A DNA stretch of 15,590 nt, taken from positions 1-15,590 of the forward strand of contig CADBQK010000328.1 of the NCBI GenBank assembly GCA_902796775.1, read 5' to 3'. The translations under genes and the position numbers were made by a program. Under the pieces are notes generated by a model. That model saw only the letters and a list, made by a program, of their open reading frames with translations. It searched no databases and was not told where the DNA came from. Origin of the DNA: an uncultured Lachnospiraceae bacterium. Its GTDB lineage: Bacteria; Bacillota_A; Clostridia; Lachnospirales; Lachnospiraceae. Positions 9,599 to 15,590 of this stretch are shown here, in pieces (the first letter of the stretch is position 1; every line of letters begins with the position of its first letter).

Positions 9599-10318
9599 TT
9601 ACTGTAACTGTGCGAGAATACTGTCCACAGTTCCCCGGTATACCATGTCTCCAAAGCTTACCTGGATATCAGTTCCGAGATCTGGATCCGTACCATACTC
9701 ATACTCCAGGAAACGGTCTGCAACAAGGTCATGCAGCTGATCCACACAGGCGCTGTCCACTTTGCTGCCTGCCGAAACGAGCACATCCACCGGACGCGCC
9801 TCGCTCATACGGACGATATCGCTGCGGGCCGGCTTTACAAGCCCTGCAACATCGTCAGCAAACCCTTTCTGAAGATCTTCTCTGGCCTGCGCAAACTTAT
9901 CGCTGCGCAGCAGTTCCTGTACAGAATCTGTCAGTCTGTCCATGGCACGTGCATAGACTCTGCCGTGCATACCTGCAGACATCCGCCTGCCGACATCCTG
10001 CGCATCTGCAAGGATCCCTTCCTTCTCTTTCACACACTGTCTGGCCGACTCTTCGCTCTCATGAGCCAGCAGCTCTTTCGCTTCTGCAAAGAGCTTCTCT
10101 CTCTTTTCAGCCGCAAGTTCATCGACTTTGGATACACTGGAAAGAATATCCTCTGAGTCTGCGGCAGCCTGCGCTGAATCGTCCAGATCCTGGCGGATCT
10201 TATCTGCCCTGCCGCTGAACCTGGCCTTGACCATCTTCCCGCCGAATATATAGAGCGCGCCAAAAAGGATGACGAAGTTTATGACCATAAAGATAAATTC
10301 CATTGCTTCTCCATGCAT
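9599..10318 (-). CDS. ATP synthase b/delta fusion subunit (peripheral stalk)
   Basis: This 239-residue protein sits where atpH (delta) normally lies, between atpF and atpA. Residues 6-27 form one membrane helix like that of b subunits, followed by the basic KMVKARFSGRADKI. Residues 40-170 are charged and Ala-rich, probably a long helix or coiled coil. Residues 176-239 resemble the delta C-terminal domain: VSAGSKVD, TDPDLGTDIQVSFGD, MVYRGTVDSILAQL. The classical N-terminal helical domain of delta is not evident. The architecture recalls the mycobacterial b-delta protein and the long b subunit of N-type ATPases, though here a separate b gene is also present. The ATG at 10316-10318 has AGGAGG 12 bases upstream. 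Met6 (10301-10303) with GGAG five bases upstream is an equally good start. I leave the symbol empty because neither atpF nor atpH fits alone. Confidence 0.88.
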   Translation of the reverse strand: MHGEAMEFIFMVINFVILFGALYIFGGKMVKARFSGRADKIRQDLDDSAQAAADSEDILSSVSKVDELAAEKREKLFAEAKELLAHESEESARQCVKEKEGILADAQDVGRRMSAGMHGRVYARAMDRLTDSVQELLRSDKFAQAREDLQKGFADDVAGLVKPARSDIVRMSEARPVDVLVSAGSKVDSACVDQLHDLVADRFLEYEYGTDPDLGTDIQVSFGDMVYRGTVDSILAQLQ

Positions 10319-10335
10319 TTACTTCATCCACCTCC

Positions 10336-10812
10336 TCACGCCTTCTGGGACAGATGAGCAGCAATCTGCTCTCTGTTTTCTGATACAGGAACACTTACGC
10401 TAAGTATCTTCTCAGCCAGTGAGCAGACCAGCTCCGGCATCTGGGCATCTACCTCATCCAGCTGCCTCTGCTCCTCTGCTTTCATATCCTGGCCTGCCTG
10501 GCGGATCATCTCCGAAGACTGTGCATGTGCCTGCCGGATCTGCTCGTCATACGCGGCCCTGTCCTTCTGCTTTGCATCACGCAGCAGTGTGGAAACCTCT
10601 TCATTGGCCTGGCGGAGCTTTTCCTCCATCAGACCCTGTGCAGCTTCCAGCTGCTCCTGCGCATCTTTTTTCTGTTCCAGCCCCTTGCTGATCTTCTCAT
10701 TTCGCTTATCCATGAAAGCCACCAGGGGTTTGTAAAGCAGAGAATTCAGAAGGACATAGAGAACAAGAAAACTGATTACAGTCCATATAACGGTGTAAAT
10801 ATCAACTTGCAC
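10336..10812 (-). CDS. atpF: ATP synthase Fo b subunit
   Basis: Peripheral stalk subunit of 158 residues, normal length. One N-terminal membrane helix (YTVIWTVISFLVLYVLLNSLL) is followed by YKPLVAFMDKRNEKI, the usual membrane-proximal motif of b, and then a long heptad-like charged helix to the C-terminus. The start is GTG at 10810-10812, with AAGGAGGGG about seven bases upstream. It ends 17 bases before the b/delta fusion gene. Together the two probably form a heterodimeric stalk, by analogy with b/b' pairs; this is inference. Confidence 0.95.
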   Translation of the reverse strand: MQVDIYTVIWTVISFLVLYVLLNSLLYKPLVAFMDKRNEKISKGLEQKKDAQEQLEAAQGLMEEKLRQANEEVSTLLRDAKQKDRAAYDEQIRQAHAQSSEMIRQAGQDMKAEEQRQLDEVDAQMPELVCSLAEKILSVSVPVSENREQIAAHLSQKA

Positions 10813-10863
10813 CTCTCAACCCCTCCTTTATGCTGCAATGATACAGTTTTTGAATTTCTGCTC

Positions 10864-11094
10864 TCAAATTTTACCAACCAGCATAAATGCGATAAGGAGT
10901 CCGTAAATAGTCAGCGCCTCCATAAGTGCAAGGGCAAGGATCATGGTTGTTCTGATCTCACCGGCCATCTCAGGCTGTCTGGCAATACTGTCCATAGCCT
11001 TGGAAGCGGTCAGGCCCTGGCCGATAGCCGGGCAGATAGATGTAAGGGCGATTGATAATGCTGCTGCAATTGCAATGATTCCAGATTCACTCAT
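10864..11094 (-). CDS. atpE: ATP synthase Fo c subunit (ring)
   Basis: Two-helix ring subunit of 76 residues. The first helix ends [12 protein letters not shown] with Gln26, the loop has the conserved ARQPE (38-42), and the second helix carries the ion-binding Glu59 in [13 protein letters not shown]. The E-A-L-T-I-Y sequence is the same as in chloroplast and cyanobacterial c subunits. Sodium-type c subunits have Ser or Thr right after the Glu, and here it is Ala60, so proton coupling is more likely. The start ATG has AGGAGG ten bases upstream. Confidence 0.97.
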   Translation of the reverse strand: MSESGIIAIAAALSIALTSICPAIGQGLTASKAMDSIARQPEMAGEIRTTMILALALMEALTIYGLLIAFMLVGKI

Positions 11095-11128
11095 TGTAAA
11101 TAATCCTCCTAAAAAACAATATTAATGA

Positions 11129-11779
11129 TTACTCTTCCTCACCGACTGCTTCGCCGATATAAACCGCCATCAGCATCGTGAAGACCATTGCCTGAATCAG
11201 GCAGAAGATCAGGCTCAGTACCTGCATGACCAGAGGGGCCAGCAAAGGGAAGATGCCCCGGAGCTGCTCCGTAACCTGCTCCTCCGCGTACATGTTGCCG
11301 TAGAGACGCAGAGCCAGAGAGAAGGGCCTTACGATCTGATCGATCAGCGTAAAGGGAAGCATGATCGCAACCGGTGCGATAAAGGTCTTCAGGTATCCGC
11401 CGACACCCCGGTTCTGAATGCCGATGACATGGGTCATGATGAACACGACAATACCCAGTCCCGCCGTAACGGACAGGCTCGCTGTAGCAACAGCAAAGAA
11501 ATCGCCGGCCCCCGGAAGAAGGCCGGAATAGTTTGACACAATGATAAAGATAAACATCGTAGCAAACAGCGGGAAATACCTGCGCATGGTCTTCTCACCG
11601 ATGATTCCTGCAAAGAAACCCTGCAGAAATTCAATCGCGCTTTCGGCAGCATTCTGAATCGGTCCCGGTACTTCTTTCAGATTCTTTGTGGCCAGAATGG
11701 AAAATACGGCCAGAACAGCAATGATCACCCACATGGTGATGATCGGCCTGGGAATCTGTAAGAATTGGCTTAACTGCAT
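11129..11779 (-). CDS. atpB: ATP synthase Fo a subunit
   Basis: Membrane stator subunit forming the two ion half-channels, 216 residues, on the short side for the family. About five hydrophobic segments are visible. The essential Arg158 lies in ALRLYGNMYAEE, with Asn162 and Glu166 in the usual spacing, and Gln196 in IQAMVFTMLMAVYIGEA corresponds to the conserved last-helix Gln. NYSGLLPG near residues 83-90 is also typical. The ribosome binding site at 11783-11793 is an 11-base match to the full Shine-Dalgarno (AAGGAGGTGAT), the best in the window. Confidence 0.97.
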   Translation of the reverse strand: MQLSQFLQIPRPIITMWVIIAVLAVFSILATKNLKEVPGPIQNAAESAIEFLQGFFAGIIGEKTMRRYFPLFATMFIFIIVSNYSGLLPGAGDFFAVATASLSVTAGLGIVVFIMTHVIGIQNRGVGGYLKTFIAPVAIMLPFTLIDQIVRPFSLALRLYGNMYAEEQVTEQLRGIFPLLAPLVMQVLSLIFCLIQAMVFTMLMAVYIGEAVGEEE

Positions 11780-11828
11780 AATATCACCTCCTTACTGTTC
11801 ATATTCCAGGAATAATCCATCTGTCTAT

Positions 11829-12140
11829 CTATTTCTTATTTCTGAGCATCTGCCAGAGAAAAAGATACGAAATAAAGGTCAGCCCTGCAGCCGCTCCGAG
11901 CATCACTGCTTCAAAGCTAAAAGGGAGAGACTTCCTGACCAGAAAAATGACCAGCAGGGTCAGCGCACTGACAAGAAGGCGTACCACATTCACCGCCATG
12001 ACCTTTCCTGTATCTGTCGGACCTGCCCCGGAAAGTCCCGAGTCATCCAGAAGCAGCTTCTTTGTAATACGGGAATTAAGAAAAGCCACCAGTGTGCCAA
12101 TGGCAAGACCTGCAATAAAACCAATGATCAGACGTTCCAT
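11829..12140 (-). CDS. atpI: Putative ATP synthase subunit I (AtpI-like membrane protein)
   Basis: Small membrane protein at the head of the atp operon, the usual place of atpI, whose product assists c-ring assembly or Mg2+ supply. From Met at 12138-12140 it is 103 residues with about four hydrophobic segments: LIIGFIAGLAIGTLVAFL, VVRLLVSALTLLVIFLV, AVMLGAAAGLTFISYLFLW and a short intervening part. It ends in basic residues. AAAGGA lies about 11 bases before this Met. The frame is open further upstream to an ATG at 12213-12215, which would add 25 polar residues but has no clear ribosome binding site. The assignment rests on size, membrane profile and position, since this family has little sequence conservation. 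Confidence 0.7.
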   Translation of the reverse strand: MERLIIGFIAGLAIGTLVAFLNSRITKKLLLDDSGLSGAGPTDTGKVMAVNVVRLLVSALTLLVIFLVRKSLPFSFEAVMLGAAAGLTFISYLFLWQMLRNKK

Positions 12141-12215
12141 TTTCCGAAGATTCCTTTTGTATTCATTATTCTTACCCTGATCTGACCGGCCCCGGGCATG
12201 ATCAGAAAGACTCAT

Positions 12216-12232
12216 ATGAAACAAAGTTTCAT
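12216..12232. repeat. Perfect inverted repeat in the atp leader
   Basis: ATGAAAC and GTTTCAT flank a three-base spacer in the untranslated leader, about 76 bases before the atpI start. In RNA it forms a seven-base-pair hairpin. No T-run follows, so it is not a terminator. Its role is unknown. Confidence 0.45.
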
Positions 12233-12293
12233 ACTTCCCCTGATCGCCCCGCCTCCGGCGTAGTCATAAAAGGCAGATACAAAAGCTTTGCTT

Positions 12294-12359
12294 TCATTCC
12301 TGCATGTCCATGGACAGAACACTTATCCAGTTTCCCCAAAAAACCATAGACAACGCCAT
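12294..12359 (-). CDS. Possible 21-codon leader ORF of the atp operon
   Basis: An ATG at 12357-12359 begins just six bases after the -10 box of the atp promoter, so the transcript could start at or next to this AUG (leaderless). The ORF reads MALSMVFWGNWISVLSMDMQ plus Glu and ends with TGA. There is no ribosome binding site. Coding is unproven; it may be chance. Confidence 0.2.
   Translation of the reverse strand: MALSMVFWGNWISVLSMDMQE
12305..12316. repeat. 12-base palindrome in the atp leader
   Basis: TGTCCATGGACA is a perfect palindrome about 45 bases downstream of the predicted atp transcription start. It could be an operator half-site pair, or chance. Confidence 0.3.
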
Positions 12360-12364
12360 TTAAT

Positions 12365-12393
12365 ATTATGTCACAAAGACTATTTTAAGTCAA
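12365..12393 (-). promoter_or_regulatory. Promoter of the atp operon
   Basis: TTGACT (12388-12393), a 17-base spacer and CATAAT (12365-12370), with a TGn extended element (TGA) directly before the -10. Each hexamer matches the SigA consensus in five of six positions. The start would be near 12358, leaving a leader of over 200 bases before atpI. The rest of that leader holds only the short repeats and possible leader ORF listed separately. Confidence 0.8.
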
Positions 12394-12440
12394 TTGAGGA
12401 ATCCTGATTTCTTCATATTGTACAAAGATCATGGATCCTT

Positions 12441-12480
12441 CTTGTCAGAAATGTCCGGCTGATATACAATATCTGACAGG
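12441..12480. repeat. Inverted repeat flanking the ybaK-type promoter
   Basis: CTTGTCAGA (12441-12449) and TCTGACAGG (12472-12480) are inverted copies matching in eight of nine positions, with 22 bases between. The left arm covers the -35 and the right arm the start site, a layout that would suit a repressor operator. No binding protein can be named. Confidence 0.45.
12442..12470 (+). promoter_or_regulatory. Promoter of the ybaK-type gene
   Basis: TTGTCA (12442-12447), a 17-base spacer and TACAAT (12465-12470). Each hexamer matches consensus in five of six positions. It faces away from the atp promoter about 50 bases to the left. The start would be near 12477, giving a leader of about 90 bases before the ATG at 12568. 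Confidence 0.7.
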
Positions 12481-12567
12481 ATACTGCTTCTGTACGATCC
12501 TGCCCGGAAGCAGCCAGATTCAGACAGCCTGGATCCAGAATATATACAGGGAAGAAGGAATGACAGA

Positions 12568-13059
12568 ATGGGGAAAAACAAAGATAATAAAACCAATGCC
12601 ATGCGGATCCTGGATAAAAATGGAATCCGCTACGAACTGGAAACCTATGAATGTGATGAGTTCCATAACGGCATGCAGATCGCAGACATGCTGGGCAACC
12701 CCTATGAACGGTCCTATAAAACGCTGGTAGCTGTCGGCAGGAGCAGGGAGTACTATGTTTTTGTCATTCCTGTTGATAAAGAACTGAATCTGAAAGCTGC
12801 CGCAAAATCTGTCGGCGAGAAAAACGTGGAGCTGATCCATGTCAAAGATATCAACCGCATTACCGGTTACATCCGGGGCGGCTGTACTCCCATCGGCATG
12901 AAAAAAAGCTTCCCCACAGTTATCTATGAGGAAGCCAGAAGCTTTGATACAATTATTGTCTCCGGCGGACGGATCGGCATGCACCTGACACTGTCTCCGC
13001 TGGATCTGGCAGAGGTGTGCCACGCAAAATTTGACGATATCATCTTTCACGAATCCTGA
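12568..13059 (+). CDS. ybaK: Cys-tRNA(Pro)/aminoacyl-tRNA deacylase, YbaK/EbsC family
   Basis: Trans-editing enzyme that hydrolyses mischarged aminoacyl-tRNA; known YbaK proteins act on Cys-tRNA(Pro). The 163-residue product is of normal length. Seen: Lys51 in YKTLVA, matching the conserved active-site Lys, the GGCTPIGMKK loop near 104-113 and VSGGRIGMHLTLSPLDL near 131-147, both family hallmarks. The ATG at 12568 has AAGGA eight bases upstream. It is the only protein gene on the plus strand and has its own promoter. It converges on the Hsp70 gene with only 25 bases between stop codons and no clear terminator there. Exact substrate specificity cannot be told from sequence. Confidence 0.92.
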   Translation: MGKNKDNKTNAMRILDKNGIRYELETYECDEFHNGMQIADMLGNPYERSYKTLVAVGRSREYYVFVIPVDKELNLKAAAKSVGEKNVELIHVKDINRITGYIRGGCTPIGMKKSFPTVIYEEARSFDTIIVSGGRIGMHLTLSPLDLAEVCHAKFDDIIFHES

Positions 13060-13084
13060 GACCAGATTCCGGATCAGAAGGGGT

Positions 13085-14854
13085 CTATACAGCAATATCC
13101 AACCCCAGTTCTGTCAGTATTCTCTCCAGTCTGTCCATCTCCTCCTGCATCTGCCGGGCATCCTCCGGCTTCATGCGCAGGGGCTGCATACGAATACTCA
13201 TCTTCCGAAGCTGTGAAAGAGATGATTTTATCCGATGCTTATCACCACGGCTGATCATCTTACGATCTTCATTCAGGATACGTTCTGCCTGAGTAATGAC
13301 ATTCTGCGCCTGTGTATGCAGGTCAAAATACTCCTTACGAATACCATCCTCGCTCGCATACCGCTCTGCATCATACATAGCAGAGCGTATTTCTTCTTCT
13401 GACAGATTCGATCCGGACGTGATCGTAATCTGCTGTGCCATACCGGTCCCAAGATCCCTTGCTGAAACAGTCAGAATCCCATTTACATCAATGTCAAACG
13501 TCACTTCGATCTGCGGGATACCGGCCAACGCCCTCTTGATCCCGCCAAGGCGGAAATTCCCAATCAGTACATTATCCCGTACAAACTGCCTTTCTCCCTG
13601 ATATACTTTAATTTCTACGCTTGTCTGAAAATTGGAAGCTGTAGTAAAGATCTGGCTGTGGCGAGTCGGAATGGTCGTGTTCCTGTTGATCAGCCTTGTA
13701 GCTATACCGCCCACTGTCTCGATCGACAGCGAAAGAGGAGTGACATCCATCAGAATGATCTCATTTGCAGTGGAATCCGCCGGAAGACTGCCCCCCAGTT
13801 TTCCCGCCTGGACAGCTGCCCCCATTGCCACACACTCGTCCGGATTGATGTTCCGTGATGGCTCGATCCCCAGCATGCGCCTGACTTTTTCCTGGACCTG
13901 CGGCATACGGGTTGAGCCGCCCACCAGCAGGACCCGGGAGAGATCTCTTGCTGTGATACCAGCATCGGAAAGCGCCTGCTGGACAGGAGCAGAAGTCCTC
14001 TCCACCAGATCATGTGTCAATTCCTCAAATTTCGCCCTCGTCACCGTCATCTCCAGATGATGAGGCCCCTCCCGGTCCATATACAGGAAAGGTAGATTTA
14101 CATTTGCTTCATAGGTCGTAGAGAGAAGTTTCTTGATCCGCTCCGCCTCGTCACGGATCCGCTGCATAGCAGACTGGTCCAAACGAACCTCCATGCCCAT
14201 CATGCGTCGAAACTCGCCGGCAAGATATTTTGCGATCCGCTCATCAAAATCATCTCCGCCCAGATGATTATCCCCGGATGTAGACAGTACCTCGATCAGG
14301 CTTTGCCCGATCTCAATAACCGAAACATCAAATGTACCGCCACCAAGATCATAGACCAGTACTTTCTGTTCCTGGCCGTTCATCAGGCCATAAGCAAAAG
14401 CAGCTGATGTTGGTTCATTTATGATACGCAGCACATTCAGCCCGGCGATCCGTCCGGCATCCTTTGTAGCCTGCCTCTGGGCATCATTAAAATAAGCAGG
14501 AACAGTAATCACAGCATCCGTAATCTTTTCTCCAAGAAAATCCTCTGCATCACTGCGCAGTTTTCTTAGTATCATGGCAGAAATTTCCTGCGGTGAGTAC
14601 GCATGTCCGTCTATGTCATAACGGTGCGTACTGCCCATTTCCCGTTTAACTGAAAAAATCGTCCTTTCCGGATTTGTTGCAGCCTGCCGTTTCGCCGACT
14701 CCCCGACAAGCCTTTCGCCCTTTTTCGTAAAGGCAACAACCGACGGTGTCGTACGTAATCCTTCACTATTGGGAATGATCACAGGATCGCTGCCCTCCAT
14801 AACAGACACACAGCTGTTTGTTGTCCCCAAATCTATTCCGATACAATATCCCAT
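13085..14854 (-). CDS. DnaK-like Hsp70 chaperone, stand-alone paralogue
   Basis: ATP-dependent chaperone of 589 residues. The nucleotide-binding domain holds [10 protein letters not shown] (7-16), [17 protein letters not shown] (118-134), [12 protein letters not shown] (145-156), [12 protein letters not shown] (168-179) and [12 protein letters not shown] (309-320). The linker and start of the substrate domain is [14 protein letters not shown] (370-383). The lid is helical to the end. It lacks the proteobacterial N-terminal insert, as Gram-positive DnaKs do. It is shorter than typical DnaK (610-640) because the Gly-rich disordered tail is absent. No hrcA, grpE or dnaJ adjoins it and no CIRCE element is visible upstream, so it is probably a second Hsp70 rather than the main DnaK. 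The ATG has GGAGG six bases upstream. Confidence 0.92.
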   Translation of the reverse strand: MGYCIGIDLGTTNSCVSVMEGSDPVIIPNSEGLRTTPSVVAFTKKGERLVGESAKRQAATNPERTIFSVKREMGSTHRYDIDGHAYSPQEISAMILRKLRSDAEDFLGEKITDAVITVPAYFNDAQRQATKDAGRIAGLNVLRIINEPTSAAFAYGLMNGQEQKVLVYDLGGGTFDVSVIEIGQSLIEVLSTSGDNHLGGDDFDERIAKYLAGEFRRMMGMEVRLDQSAMQRIRDEAERIKKLLSTTYEANVNLPFLYMDREGPHHLEMTVTRAKFEELTHDLVERTSAPVQQALSDAGITARDLSRVLLVGGSTRMPQVQEKVRRMLGIEPSRNINPDECVAMGAAVQAGKLGGSLPADSTANEIILMDVTPLSLSIETVGGIATRLINRNTTIPTRHSQIFTTASNFQTSVEIKVYQGERQFVRDNVLIGNFRLGGIKRALAGIPQIEVTFDIDVNGILTVSARDLGTGMAQQITITSGSNLSEEEIRSAMYDAERYASEDGIRKEYFDLHTQAQNVITQAERILNEDRKMISRGDKHRIKSSLSQLRKMSIRMQPLRMKPEDARQMQEEMDRLERILTELGLDIAV

Positions 14855-14928
14855 CAGAAACCTCCGATGCAGCAGATATATGATAATTTAAAAACTGAAA
14901 AGTCAATTATAATCCGATTTATAGTCTG

Positions 14929-15037
14929 TTTTCTGGTTATTGATTATAACACCGTGCCCTTGATACTTCAATATATTAGGAACATTTGTTCGATTAAATT
15001 TCTGTAAACTTGCTCTTAATAATTCATAACCAGAAAA
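14929..15037. repeat. Perfect 12-base inverted repeat around the Hsp70 promoter
   Basis: TTTTCTGGTTAT (14929-14940) and its exact reverse complement ATAACCAGAAAA (15026-15037) are separated by 85 bases. They enclose the whole promoter. One arm lies at the predicted start site, the other abuts the tRNA-Trp terminator tail. Confidence 0.5.
14943..14971 (-). promoter_or_regulatory. Promoter of the Hsp70 paralogue gene
   Basis: TTGAAG (14966-14971), a 17-base spacer and a perfect TATAAT (14943-14948) preceded by TGT, an extended -10. The start would be near 14936, giving a leader of about 80 bases. The form is SigA-type with no heat-shock CIRCE repeat. Confidence 0.75.
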
Positions 15038-15076
15038 AAGAAAAGACCCCTGCATTCTGATGCAAGGATCTTTTTT
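15034..15076 (-). terminator. Terminator of the 23S-tRNA-Trp transcript
   Basis: Directly after tRNA-Trp on the minus strand, AGATCCTTGCAT pairs with ATGCAGGGGTCT around a four-base loop (two G-U pairs), followed by TTTTCTTTTTT. A strong intrinsic terminator for the rRNA operon. On the plus strand it also ends in six Ts. Confidence 0.9.
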
Positions 15077-15078
15077 AG

Positions 15079-15149
15079 CAGGGGTACCAGGATTCGAACC
15101 CGGACCAACGGTTTTGGAGACCGCTACTCTACCGTTAAACTATACCCCT
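15079..15149 (-). tRNA. tRNA-Trp (anticodon CCA)
   Basis: A complete cloverleaf on the minus strand. Acceptor AGGGGTA (15143-15149) pairs with TACCCCT (15080-15086). The D stem GTTT/GAGT uses wobble pairs, as in other Firmicute tRNA-Trp. The anticodon stem GCGGT/ACCGT closes loop CTCCAAA, with CCA at 15115-15117. The T arm is CCGGG/CCTGG with loop TTCGAAT. The discriminator is G at 15079 and CCA is not encoded. It lies about 90 bases after the 23S 3' end and is probably cotranscribed with the rRNA operon. Confidence 0.97.
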
Positions 15150-15239
15150 GTATATAACATTCACGTTGTGCGTACTGCACATAATTATTCGTACATTCAA
15201 AACTGCAGCCGAAAACACACCATTTATAGACCTGGGCTA

Positions 15240-15590
<351 letters not shown>

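Noticed and set aside
10864..11094. Sodium-type c subunit, suggested by Gln26, Glu59 and Tyr64
   Set aside because: The Ser/Thr that follows the Glu in sodium rings is Ala60, and the local sequence equals that of proton-type chloroplast rings.
12216..12232. Terminator upstream of the atp genes
   Set aside because: The hairpin is perfect but has no U-tract on the minus strand and lies inside the atp leader.
14855..15033. CIRCE heat-shock operator upstream of the Hsp70 gene
   Set aside because: No TTAGCACTC-N9-GAGTGCTAA or close variant is present. The only long inverted repeat has a different sequence and an 85-base spacing.

Overview
The window looks like a chromosomal segment of a Clostridia-class Firmicute, most likely a Lachnospiraceae relative; this is inferred, not proven. 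The evidence is strong AGGAGG-type ribosome binding sites, a Gram-positive-type DnaK without the proteobacterial N-terminal insert, a PyrK/PyrD class 1B dihydroorotate dehydrogenase, and tRNAs without an encoded CCA end. Nearly everything is on the minus strand. The plus strand carries only a tRNA-Gly and a YbaK-type deacylase gene.

Layout, left to right. (1) 1-2714: pyrimidine cluster read leftward as pyrF, pyrK, pyrD, with pyrD running off the left edge. (2) 2855-3787: secreted transglutaminase-like protein with cell-wall-binding-type repeats. (3) 3858-4033: isolated tRNA-Gly(GCC) with a near-consensus promoter and a terminator that also serves the convergent gene aroD. (4) 4042-4863: type I 3-dehydroquinate dehydratase. 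(5) 5039-12140: complete F1Fo ATP synthase operon, transcribed atpI-B-E-F-(b/delta fusion)-A-G-D-C from a strong promoter at 12365-12393. (6) 12442-13059: divergent ybaK-type gene with its own promoter. (7) 13085-14854: stand-alone Hsp70/DnaK paralogue. (8) 15034-15590: 3' end of an rRNA operon, read leftward as the 23S 3' end, tRNA-Trp and a terminator, with no 5S gene between them.

The most interesting part is the ATP synthase stator. There is no stand-alone delta subunit. At its usual place, between atpF and atpA, lies a 239-residue protein with a b-type membrane anchor, a charged, probably helical stalk and a delta C-terminal-like domain. In addition, the alpha subunit carries about 75 extra N-terminal residues that themselves read as a delta C-terminal domain. 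The two modules align without gaps over 61 columns, sharing a DP motif and a GDxVYxxTV motif. A classical b subunit is also present. The stalk therefore appears to be b plus b-delta, with a second delta-like module on alpha, which is present three times per F1. The c subunit carries a chloroplast-like E-A-L-T-I-Y site, suggesting proton rather than sodium coupling. The remaining genes are ordinary housekeeping functions.
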